Origin: Glandiceps talaboti
Lineage: Eukaryota; Hemichordata; Enteropneusta; Spengelidae
Direction: 5' to 3'
NCBI RefSeq assembly: GCF_964340395.1
Contig: NC_135562.1
Location: forward strand, 10,049,634 to 10,113,633
Length of the DNA stretch: 64,000 nt
Part shown: one piece after another, positions 1 to 10,634 of the stretch
Position numbering within the stretch: the stretch's first letter is position 1
Layout: each line of letters begins with the position of its first letter
Made by a program: the position numbers and the translations under genes
Notes under the pieces: generated by a model
The model's database searches: none
Seen by the model: only the letters and a program-made list of their open reading frames with translations
What the model was told of the DNA's origin: nothing

Positions 1-2330
1 CTACTGACCTATTACAAAACAAATCGATCATACGAAAAAAAACCCACTACTTTACTGACCAGCTAAAAGGAAATGATACCATCAATAAGACAATTAGAAT
101 AACAAAGCATTTTACATTGTATGCCATTTTGTTAAGTTATTCAATTCATTGTTTCTTGAAAACAATAAAGTTTTCAATAACTAGTAATTTGCATGGAATT
201 ATACAATATTGCATTGAAGTGAATATATGGAGATTAAGATGAGTAATGATAAAGAAATACTCAAGGGCACCACAGTATATACAGTTTAATTTAACAAAAA
301 ACTGATTACCTAAATGAAAAGTCAGAAATTGTTGGCAACATGTATGTGAAACTAGAAGCCAAGCTTTTCAATCAGACTGAAATCCTACATGGTTAAAATT
401 CATGGTTTTGAATCATACTGCTAAGTTGTCAAAAAAAAATTATAAAAAAAAAATTATAAAAAAAAATTGGTGTACTGTCCAATCTATATAGCAGCAGCAG
501 GGGTTTTAAACAAGAATTTGTAAATGATTGAAGTTGTAATTTTACAGTTACCAAATTGGAAAAATGTGTGTTTTTCGTGAGTATTCTTTGTCAATAAATC
601 ACAAACCATATGTGACCATTACAGAAACCAACTGCTACACTATACACACTAAAGTAGGATTCATTTGGTTTTACAAGAAGACACAATGAAACAATTGATG
701 ACTTACAGAGAGGGTCCTTGGACATACTGCTATACAGTGACTGCAGTGGGATAACTGCACTGGCCTGTAATGTAAACAATGCACAGATGGTCAGTTACTT
801 TGTGGTCACAACAAAGGACATTCACAATGCCACACACTATGGTGGTCAGTTTGAAATTTACTAAAACTCAGTTGAAACTAATATATACTAAACTTTCAAA
901 AAAAAATTATGAACTCTTACCTCAATCATGTTGTACATCCTGTATTGAAAATGTGCCCAAATTTTATCTTTAAAAAAAAGAACGATTTAAAATCCAACTG
1001 AGGATTTCACATTCTTTTCGTGGTTATTTATACTTTATGTTTCAATTATACACTTACAGGGCTTAAATTCACACACATGAAATACAATACATGTAATGTG
1101 ATTCTTACACCATGAACTTTCATTTGAATTTCAATACAGTTGAGCTTGCAAATCACTATCACAGATTTGATAAAGTTCAAATTTTGTACGTAGCTTTCAA
1201 CTTAGAGCTCAAGTCTTCTTTTCTTAGGAGTATTTCTTTTACTTTAACACGACAAATATTGACTTGCAACCCTTCGTGCATGAAACATAATACATGTAAA
1301 GGGTGATTTATGGATATAAAATATTACGACTTCACAATAGCTAAAATAATTAAATTGGTGCCTTACTTTGATGTTAATATTTGGAAACATGTACATTATA
1401 ACACTATAACATAACTTTCAGAGTTTCTCCCACACTTTCCACAGTATCTATTTTTAGAGAAATGACAAAATTGTCAACTCTTACATCATATACAGTACCG
1501 TCAATCATGTTACGGTAATTGTAGTCGACAGTAACATTTTCAACGCTTCCATTTTGTAATATGCAAATACACAAAGAATAGCGAGCTAAACAAAGGCTCT
1601 TGTGTATGCTAACGGCGGAAATTGACAAACGAAAGATGAAATGGGTGTTATAAAAAACGACTGCATATAAAATATCGAAAATGGAAAAAAAATACTCAAG
1701 CTGTGCTGGATATTTCAATAAATTCATTGAATGAAAAACAAATTGAATCTTTTCAGATCGATGAAGCAATTTAATATTAAAGAATATTAGCGATATTACT
1801 GTCGAAATATTTTTGGGCTAGTCATTCTTTCGCTCTAGAATTTTAAAGGGCATGATATGCATATTTGACCAAGGTTTAGAGTCGTTGTCGTACTGAAAAC
1901 TCTAAACGTCGATTCTCTGTTTCGGTGTCAGCCAGCTGTCCGTACAATCAAAGCATACAGATCATTGGCGACTTTGACAGCTTGTCGCCTGTCACAAGAT
2001 GCAGACGGAAGACAAAGGGGGCTCGGACAATTAATAGGATGTATACGTGTGGAATGACAAGCAGCGACCCATAGCAATAGTCTGATGTCGCTGTAAGCTA
2101 AAGCACAAACGCAATTTGATGGTAAATCAGAGAATTTGCGCAGGAATGTATCTACTGATGTTGAAGTATGCAGGGGGTACAAAAAGGGTGTGCACAATAG
2201 ATATCATTTTGCTTTCTATTCCTTGGCTTAAAAAATCTGCAATACATCTATAAAGACAATCACAATTGCATGCGTACATACCTTATACCACTTTCCACTA
2301 TATGTAATATTCTTCTCAATATTAATCCCC
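1..2330. other. No gene recognised; AT-rich flank
   Basis: I see no convincing gene here. The longest open frame is a 121-codon minus-strand frame at 1404-1769 with no recognisable family, no start context and no clear splice partner. A plus-strand stretch near 707-850 reads like one ankyrin-type repeat after an acceptor-like CTTACAG, but it has no partner exons and is treated as a finding only. A-rich runs occur at 430-470. Confidence 0.5.
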
Positions 2331-2843
2331 GATCAGAAGAACTGAATTATTTTTTCCGTGAATTTTGAATGATTTTCGGCAAAACGACGGCCATGTTGAT
2401 ATTTATCCGGTTTGCATTGTGGGTATTCTATGACGTAATGCTACCTCATTCGTCGACTTCGGTACGTTCCCAGAATTCATCATACTATACATTGCTTTAC
2501 ATTACACCCAATGTATACTCGATTTATGGGACAAAATTGCGATTTTCGACATACACTGTAACCGTGCAGTAACCATAAACAAACCACTCTTGTCCTAAAC
2601 GAAATTTTGAGAGTCCATGTTTGTTGTTTAACCCAAACGTAAGGTACAAGGTAAACGGGGGAACACCTGTAGTAATCCTTGTCACATGTACGTCGGTGAA
2701 TGACACTTTGTTCTTGTGTGTACATTGTTCCTTATGCAAGTTAGCATTGTCTGTGAACAGGGTCGGGTTCCATGAAATACAATATGTGCATATAGAATAC
2801 ACAGATCTTGTGTTTTAGGAGATACTGTGTGTACATAGGAGAG
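2331..2843 (+). promoter_or_regulatory. Probable CHCHD7 promoter and 5' UTR region
   Basis: The 500 bp before the CHCHD7 start holds a GGCCATGTTG stretch resembling a YY1 site (about 2389), a GCATTGTGGGTA stretch (about 2413) and a TATGACGTAAT CRE/ATF-like site (about 2430), with locally raised CpG. No in-frame ATG lies between the upstream stop and 2844. A TTTTAG just before 2818 could be the acceptor of an untranslated first exon. The role is inferred from position and motif content; the transcription start cannot be seen. Confidence 0.4.
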
Positions 2844-5800
2844 ATGGCTTCGACCGAGAATCCGACAACCACACAAGCTAGATTCAAACCACTAAATCTA
2901 CCCCCAGATGAACTTGAGAAGAAACGACGAGGACCAAACACAAAAGCTAAAAGGTTGACCGACGCGGACAATAATCCATGTACAGTAGTAAGTATGTACA
3001 TGATTGCACCAACCGGTATAACACACGATTTCAAAGTTTTGATGTGTTATTCTTATACTATGGATTTACCAAGATACAGATATTCTTCAAAGGTAACAAA
3101 CGTGCCAGTAACTATTAAAGTTCGATCGCCCCACATAATACACGTAGTCTGTGGACAGTGTGGTAATGGGCCCAATTTGATTATAGACCACTCCGTTCTT
3201 GTGCAATAATTGAATACTGTGTTATTCACTTCCTCACTATTAATTGTTATGTACTATGAATTGTTTTGACATTTTTATGATGTAGTAATATTCATTTTGT
3301 GGGCGGAAAAAGTTTGGGTTTGCTGTTTACATGTATGTAATGGCTATATGAAGGGGTGGGCATTAGTAAATATAAGTACAGCATCCCACCCATTCCAACT
3401 ATAACAAGTATAGCTTACCACCTTGCCAAAAAACTATGAACATTAACAGTATGAGCACACCTAAATAATATTTTAGTGACTATCATATTGTTAGTTCTGA
3501 GAAGGAAAACTGGTTTTATGTTAGTTATTCTAATTTCTACCATAGATCATGGTCCTCACCAAGATCTATGATTCTACAGACCACAAACTATATAGGCAGG
3601 GTAGTCCTTAGTTTAGAAACCAGTTGTGTAGGATTTTGCTCTCATGAATCTTCTACCATGCCTGGCATTTCACTAGTTTAATCAAACCTAAAGTTAGATT
3701 ATGATTTCTCGCAGGGAAAAATTGCATATGGTAATTATGTTTACATCATATTATATAGCTCATCAACCCTCTGAGTTGGTCACATGAGTTGGTCATATTG
3801 ATGTCATCTTACACTTACAGTGGGAAAAATGTATAACCCAATAAGCATTTGTGTCTGATTTCCAGCCAAAACTTCACTGAAAGTAAATGGCCACTAGTGA
3901 AATAACAGGCATGCCTGGGATGGGAGTGAGTAGAGCCATTAACCTCACATGGCTAAGCAGTCCTTGAAATAAAAGAAAATTGGTTGTCTCAACCATGGAA
4001 GTACAACCCACTCAACAGGTTTCAAAACACTTTGAGTTGCTTATCAAGTTTGCCAATATTAAGATGTGCAAAGGAAATCTTTCAGTGAAGGTGTTGATTG
4101 TTTAGTACAAAGGATGGGTGTGAGCTCACACATAGACCCTCCACCAATTGTCTATGGTGTGAAAGAGGCTGAAGTGATGAGTGTCAGTGTTAAGACTGAC
4201 TGGTTGCTGCCTATTTCACAGATGTAACACACTGGTTCTTTACAATCTGAACATAATGACGACTGGTATTTGTTTCTGGTGGAACAGCAGTGTTATTTTA
4301 GTGTGGTCAATTTCTGGTGAAAGTCAAACAATTTTGACTGTTAACAAGGCAACCTCTACTGATATACAGTATGTCAGATACACCATGTCAGGGCGCCCTC
4401 ACACATCTGCCAACTCTTTAGATCAGTGCTTCTGTCTGTATAATTTGTATTCAACTTCAACGTCATTATTTTTTAAATTCATAAATTACATAAGCAGTGT
4501 GCCCTCTAATGATAGCTAAATTTTGTTGCGAGTCAAAATGAGAAAAACTGGCATTTCTTGTGAGTCACCACCACGTAACACCCAATTTTGGTGTATCTCT
4601 AGAAATTGTGTGAATCAGTGGCATGTCAAATTGGCTTAGAGGGCACACTGCTCATAATTATTATAGTTATATTGTTCTTCAAAGTATTTCTTCATTTAGC
4701 TTGAAAATACTCGTAACATAAAGGTTTTGTCTCAACTTGTGTTTAGCTCCTGAGGTCATTCAATCCTCATTTCCTTGAGTGAAAATATTGGTGAATGTTA
4801 TCTAAAGTAATGTTGTATTTTAAGTCTGACAAATAAGAAACACAAAAAAGAGAACATGAAATAGAGTCATTGCAACCATTACTCTTCCTGAGACTACTCT
4901 CTGTACCAAATAGTAAGATAAAGTGGTTTCATTCTTGCAAACAAATGAATGAGATACCAAAGGCTGATGCTCTCACCAGAGCTTTTTACGTAAGTTGGCT
5001 CAGAAATTTGTATTTAGACTCTTGCAATGATGTCATTTTGAGGGGAGTAATGCTATTCTGAGTTCTATCACTGAGTTGGTATAGTTTTTGCATAAAATGA
5101 AGGGCTTTTGAATGAATGTGACTATCATCGCATCAAATTGGATGCTGAGACATTACAAGTGGGCTTTTTGTCCTTGTTCTCTTGTCTTGGAAAAAAGTGA
5201 AGTCAATATAATTTGACGTGTGCAAATAGATCTTAAGGGACAGGGGAACCGAGGTAGATTTTATCTACTTACCACCCTTAACAAAAACATAGGTAGGGAA
5301 CCCTGGTAAAATGACTGGGGAACTCAGATAGAGTTTACCTACTTACCACCCTTAACAAAAACATTGGTAGGGAACCTTGGTAAAATGACTGGGGAACTCA
5401 CATAGATTTTAACAAGGGTAGGGATTCTACCACTTACAAAAACACTGTCCATGCACATTAGTTGTGTCTCTAGCCTATGCATACATTAGGGACTGTGTTG
5501 TGTACTACTCAAGGTTGATGAGTGGTAGTTATCTGCTTAAAGCATATGGTGGCCATGAGGTCCTGCATTAAAGATTTTAGTTTGTTTTCATGAATAAAAA
5601 AGACCTTGAAGACACTAACGGTACACTGGATTACATACATGTATCCACTGTAATATGCCAACACTTAAACCAAAAGATACCATTGTTTACCAGTTTGTTG
5701 ATCAATTAGAATGGTCCTTTTAATTCAGCCACTTTGAAGAAGTTGTATCACTATCACTATCACAGACCATATTGGGCTATGCATAGATAATTACCATAAA

Positions 5801-7350
5801 TTCAGATTAGCCATGTTGGGGATAGCTTAGAATCCAGTGGGGAGTTTGGGCTCTCCTTTTTCCTCTACCATGCCTGGCATTTCGCTAGCAGTCATTTACT
5901 CTAAAGGAGCTTTGGCCAGAAAGATGGCACAATTCGTTTTGTGTTTGAAGCTCTCCCCACAGAGAGATGCTATCAATGCCATCACCACATCATTAGAGCC
6001 AACTCAGGAGCTTTGAGCTATATGATGTAAGCATCAATTACCATATTCAATTTGGGGTTGAACATTGTTGCGGGAAATCATAATCAAATTTAAGTGTGAA
6101 TAAATGGCCGCTAGCGAAATGCCAGGCGTGATAGGGAAGAGGTGAGAGCCAAAACTCCTCACACAACTGGCTATGTTAAGGTTAGTGTGTACACAGATTT
6201 AAATGTCTATGGTCTGTAGGACACAATGTGTCATGCCACTGTGAACCTGTCAGACACTTCTTTGAATTGAGGGCTGAACAACACCATGTATCTTAGTATG
6301 TGTTGATGAGTGCTACATCTTCACAAAACTCCTTTCACTGTCATCAATTTTATGTTAAGAAGAAAAACAAAATGAAAATTGAGGAATTTTAAGCACTTTA
6401 AAATATGTGTAAACTGGTCTTGAACATTTAATCATGTGTTCTGTTTCCAGTATTATCTTTGTATCATATACCATGTCATATCATATCATATCATATCATA
6501 TCATATCATATCATATCATATCATATCATATCATATATCATATCATATATCATATATTGTAATCATTTTGTGATCTTGTCATTGTTTATTTCAGGAAGCC
6601 AATGCATCTTTCCAGTGTCTTCATGACTATAATTTTAACAGGGACTCGTGTATGACAGAATTTTATACCTACAAAAACTGTAAGAAATTCTGGGTAAGTT
6701 GGAATGATTATAGTAATGGTAATTACAGAAGTTTGTAACACTTTTGCCAAAAAATGAATTGTGAGAAGGGCCTTAGATAAAGGTATTTTGAATAACATTT
6801 GGGTGGGTGGATGGGGGAGGGGGGGGGGGGAATGGAACAAGCTGAAGAAAAATAAGAAAACTGCAAGTATAAAATGGTGTCTTTTGAGAGAGTGTTAGAC
6901 TAAAATGGAATCATCAGAGTTTTGATCTAAAATGGGAGTACTCCTTCATGTCATCATTTTCTACTAAAATATTCTGAATAATTTTTCGAGGAATTTCAAT
7001 TTCGCAAGAATATGCATTGGATTGTGGATGCTGTTACACAAACTTGCCCCGTTTCTGAAATGTCAGGCTATCTCAATCTTGTCTTTTATTCCTGTTACAT
7101 GAAAATCAACCCCATACACATAATGCAATAACATTAACAAGGACTTATTTATAGACACCCCCCCCCCCCAATTTTTATCTTTCTGATAATTGAGACATGG
7201 TGTATACTTTAGTGTTTTACTTCCATTTTTCAGAATCAAGTCATGGCAGAACGTCGTAAAAATGGTGTCAGACCAGCACTACCCCCAGCAGAGGAAAGGG
7301 ACAGTATACGAGGAGGGGTGGACTACAATCAACTTTATATGCACCGGTAA
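2844..7350 (+). CDS. CHCHD7: CHCHD7, twin CX9C mitochondrial protein (3 exons)
   Basis: Exons are 2844-2987, 6595-6693 and 7234-7350, all phase 0 with GT-AG borders, giving 119 residues. The protein is a small coiled-coil-helix-coiled-coil-helix protein. The first CX9C pair spans the exon 1/2 junction (NPC then FQC) and the second lies in exon 2 (SCM to KNC). The segment YKNCKKFW followed by RRKNGVRP closely matches vertebrate CHCHD7. Family members are imported into the mitochondrial intermembrane space by the MIA40 disulfide relay. The protein is longer than the roughly 85-residue human form because of an N-terminal extension of about 36 residues, rich in Lys and Pro, encoded in exon 1. The ATG at 2844 is the first in frame. 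Intron 1 (3.6 kb) is full of inverted-repeat elements. Confidence 0.9.
3570..4010. mobile_element. Foldback-type MITE, copy 1
   Basis: The left end carries CTACAGACCA and then, about 80 bp in, CCATGCCTGGCATTTCACTAG. The right part carries the inverted version (CTAGTGAAATAACAGGCATG near 3893). The same arrangement recurs at 5761-6220. Long inverted arms around a short middle with no coding capacity fit a non-autonomous foldback element. Both copies lie in CHCHD7 intron 1. Ends are approximate. Confidence 0.6.
4495..4650. mobile_element. hAT-like MITE, copy 1
   Basis: The ends are perfect 15-bp inverted repeats, CAGTGTGCCCTCTAA and its complement. The body is about 156 bp without coding capacity. 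A second copy lies at 21867-22034 with a convincing 8-bp target duplication. Flanks here (TACATAAG and CTCATAAT) are a decayed 8-bp match. TIRs starting CA-G with an 8-bp duplication point to the hAT superfamily. Confidence 0.75.
5236..5415. repeat. Tandem duplication of about 75 bp
   Basis: The block containing CTACTTACCACCCTTAAC, then AAAACAT and GGTAGGGAACC, ending ATGACTGGGGAACTCA, occurs twice in a row with a partial third copy. It lies in CHCHD7 intron 1 and has no open frame. Confidence 0.7.
5761..6220. mobile_element. Foldback-type MITE, copy 2
   Basis: The outer ends are CAGACCAT (5763) and ATGGTCTG (6209). The inner arms are CCTGGCATTTCGCTAG (about 5873) and CTAGCGAAATGCCAGG (about 6111). 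The arms are roughly 130 bp and imperfect, with a middle of about 200 bp. It matches copy 1 at 3570-4010 over most of its length. Confidence 0.7.
6470..6556. repeat. (ATATC)n microsatellite in CHCHD7 intron 1
   Basis: A near-perfect pentanucleotide repeat read as CATAT-CATAT runs to within about 40 bp of the exon 2 acceptor at 6595, and so lies next to the branch-point region. Confidence 0.9.
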
Positions 7351-7850
7351 TCTTGAAATGACAAAGTGATAGGGAATCTCTGAAGATGGTGTTGGTGTGG
7401 TCTTGAAAAACAATGAACTGTAAATGTAATCTTGAGTTGACAAATGGGCAGGGAATCTCTACTGTTTGGTTTTGTTGTGGTTTTGAAAAACATATGAGGA
7501 AACAAGGCACTGTAATTGGTTTGAGCATGGTCTTGGACTAAAGTGAACTTTCTATTTAATCTTGAAATGACAACAGGACAGGGAATATTTTGATGATGGC
7601 TTTGATGTGGGCTTGAAAAACAGTGATATATTGTTTTGATTGACAAAGGGCAGGGAATCAGCTTTTTTGTGGTCTTAGAATGCAGTGATTTCTGGTTGGG
7701 GAGTAATTCTTGAATCGACAAAGTGATAGGGATCTCTGAAGATGATTTTGATGTGTTCTTGGAATACAGCGATATATATGATGGAATCTTAATTGGCACG
7801 TAGGGGCAGGGAATGTCTGGAGCAGTTTTGTTGTGGTTTTAGAATGCAGT
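7349..7850. repeat. Degenerate tandem repeat, about 75-80 bp unit
   Basis: About six diverged units each carry AATCTTGA-TTGACAAA, then GGGCAGGGAATC, then TTGATGTGGTCTTG with GAAAAACAGTGA. The array starts immediately after the CHCHD7 stop codon and would form most of its 3' UTR. Confidence 0.7.
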
Positions 7851-7995
7851 GTTTGAATGGAAAGAAAGATGAAAAATAGTCTGGTGTTACATGTAACATA
7901 TGACTGGTGATTAACCCTCCAATTGCTTACACATGCTGGTGAGGTGTTAGTGCCAGCATAGTGTTAGCACTGAGTTAGCCTGGTGTTAACATAGG

Positions 7996-8141
7996 GTTGC
8001 TGCAATCATTGACACTCCAGTCACTACATGTAACCAAGCTGCTGAGGAAGCCAACTATGTGTTCCTATGTTGCTGCAATCATTGACACTCCAGTCACTAC
8101 ATGTAACCAAGCTGCTGAGGAAGCCAACTATGTGTTAGCAC
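7996..8141. repeat. Recent 73-bp tandem duplication
   Basis: The block beginning GTTGCTGCAATCATTGACAC is repeated at exactly 73 bp (7996 and 8069) with almost no differences, so it is young. Confidence 0.9.
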
Positions 8142-8871
8142 AGAAAATGATTCTTGAATGTAATAATGTACACCATTCTACATCTCACAGAAAGAACTTC
8201 TACGTGTTATTTTGACATGTAGAAGTGTTTCAGTGATATAATTTCAAAATCAAATAATTGAGTAATTTCTAATGATGGATCAGGTTGTCAGTATTTGCTC
8301 CAGTATATGTTTGCTGCAATGACAAAAAATATCTAAATAGCTGTTTACTATTCTTGCAACCAGAGCTGTTATTTCTTCTGCGACACTGCAAAATAACAAA
8401 ATAACACATTTTGGACAGTGCTGGAAAAGAGGCTGTGGTTTACAACAATGCTGTTTGCATAAAATTGAAACCAAGCTAGCATGAAGCTGATTGAAACCAA
8501 ACTAACATGACTATGGCCCTCTGTTATGTAATTTTGGATTTGGAATCAGTGTGTGTTACTTGTATACCAAAGATTGGAATACAGAGTTTGCCTACAATGA
8601 CCTTGGATGGTCTATTTATAGACATAATAATCTAAAATGTCCAGGGTCAACTTGAGGTAATACAAGTGGTGCAAGTTTACCTTTGAATTTAGAAGATTTG
8701 TCTGAACAAATACTGGAGTCTTTTGTGTGGAGGAGTATAGAGATTTATGAGACAACCAGGGTAACATGCAATCATTGGATGAAATCACTTATTCTCTGAA
8801 TTTGAGAGAGTTTGTATGCAAATTTGAAAAAAAGGAATAAAAAGTTTACTTAAAAATAACCAGAGTATAAA

Positions 8872-9240
8872 AAAGTAGTCAGACTTATTTCTACCTTGTT
8901 GATATACTTGCATCAGTTACTGCTATCAACTTAAAAGTAAAAATCCAGTCAGACTTATTTCTGTCTTTAGTACACTTGTATTGATTACTGCTATCAACTT
9001 AAAGGAAAAGTCCAGTCAGACTTATTTCTGTCTTTTAGTACACTTGTATTGATTACAGCTATCAACTTAAAGGAAAAGTCCAGTCAGACTTATTTCTGTC
9101 TTTTAGTACACTTGTATTGATTACTGCTATCAACTTAAAGGAAAAGTCCAGTCAAACTTATTTCTGCCTTTGTACACTTGTATCGGTTACTGTTATCAAC
9201 ATAAAGGAAAAATCAAATCAGACTTATTTCTGCATTTAGA
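8872..9240. repeat. 66-bp minisatellite, related to the foldback family
   Basis: Five to six tandem units contain CCAGTCAGACTTATTTCTG, then TAGTACACTTGTATTG and ATTACTGCTATCAACTTAA. The same unit is tandem in CAD intron 28 (37235-37650) and forms the outer end of the inverted-repeat element at 26690-27065. Confidence 0.85.
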
Positions 9241-10634
9241 ATTTGAAAGACAGTCAAATATGATTTTTCGTATAGTGTATACATGAGGTACTCATTCCAT
9301 ATAAAGTATTACTAAGACTTATAAAATGTTCAGAAAATCACATGCATGTAGAACAGTGTCTATGTTCATAGTTTTCAACTGGTTTAAACTAGCGAATTTG
9401 CAATTCTTGACTGACTCAGTATCTGTCTGTTACAATTCATATCAAAAGATAGTGAACATTCTTTATTTACTTTCTGCAATTATTTGTAACACTATTTATG
9501 TTCACCATGGAAGCATTGTGATTCATATACACAAGTTCTCTCTTTCCACTTTGGATTGTTGGGAAACAGGACATCATCATAGTGTGGACAAATCACTGGT
9601 CCTGCTTTGGTGTTTAAACTAGATCAGACAGAATGACGCAAATTGAGCAAACACCTCCAGTTTGTTTAACATCTCCAATAAATTTGGACCATTCCATCAG
9701 ATCCAATTTAGACACTGAAGAACAAATGAAACGTGTTTCCCAATCAAAAGTAGAAGAAAAGTTATTCGAGGCTAAACATTCACTTTCTCATACTCAGTAC
9801 ATGTATAGGATATACTTTTGTTTTCACACACACACACACACACAAATAAATAAATAGTTATCAGAAAACACAGAAAACACTACTTGCATCACATTAATTA
9901 ATAATCAATATCATTTCTTTAATGCTACAGGAACATGAAACGTGATCAGTAACATCAACATCATGTCAAAACCACAACCTAACACAAAACAGTGGGTTGG
10001 GCAATTTGTTGTTATTTTGTAGATTTCCATTCCAAAACAAATGAAACTTTAAATTATTCAACTGCAATCTTGTAAACCACCACAAGGTTTAATTTAATAC
10101 AGGTAAAAACGATAAAGCATTAAACAGACAAAAAAACAAAGCTATTGATCTTACAGAACTGAAGTAAATTGAGTGTAATATTGTTGAATTATATTGCAAA
10201 TGGTTGTCCAGCATTCTTTCCATTTCATGCAGAAATAAATGAGATTGAGTTTTTACATTAGAGTCAAATATATAACGCTGAAAGTCAGCGATTAATAAAC
10301 TTCTGCTTTTTTGTGATAAAGTTGCAAAGACAACAATATAGTTAGGAATATTGGTAAAGTCCTAGATTTTTCATATATCGATGACATTTAATGCATCCAA
10401 CTATAACAGGTATTGCAAGCATAAACATTTGAAAATTGTTAGTTTGTACATTGGTAACCCACTGAACTTAAATTATACATGCGGTGGTGGACATTCACGA
10501 ATATAAATTCTTGATTTTCTTGTACTACCGTTTGAGGTGTATAGAAGAGAATGGGAAGCAAGCACACAGAGTCAACACTAATTTGTATAATCTACAGATA
10601 GACGTTTGCTGGCAAATTTATACAGGATGGAGTT

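Larger units (their letters stand above)
7351..10634. other. Gene-free region between CHCHD7 and COX5B
   Basis: This convergent intergenic stretch contains the CHCHD7 3' UTR, whose end cannot be placed, and probably the COX5B 3' UTR at its right edge. It holds the repeats listed separately (7349-7850, 7996-8141, 8872-9240) and a (CA)n run at 9827-9843. A segment at about 9640-9775 (AAATTTGGACCATTC, then GACACTGAAGAA) recurs in CAD intron 11 near 22670-22760. No gene is supported. Confidence 0.6.

Noticed and set aside
1404-1769. 121-codon minus-strand frame
   Set aside because: No recognisable family, splice partners or promoter. The length is possible by chance in AT-rich DNA.
2808-3209. 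133-codon frame continuing past the CHCHD7 exon 1 donor
   Set aside because: The conserved CX9C continuation is in exon 2 at 6595. The sequence after GTAAGT at 2988 is intronic read-through.
7268-7799. Minus-strand frames of 86 and 154 codons next to CHCHD7
   Set aside because: They lie in the degenerate 75-80-bp tandem repeat and overlap CHCHD7 exon 3 on the other strand.
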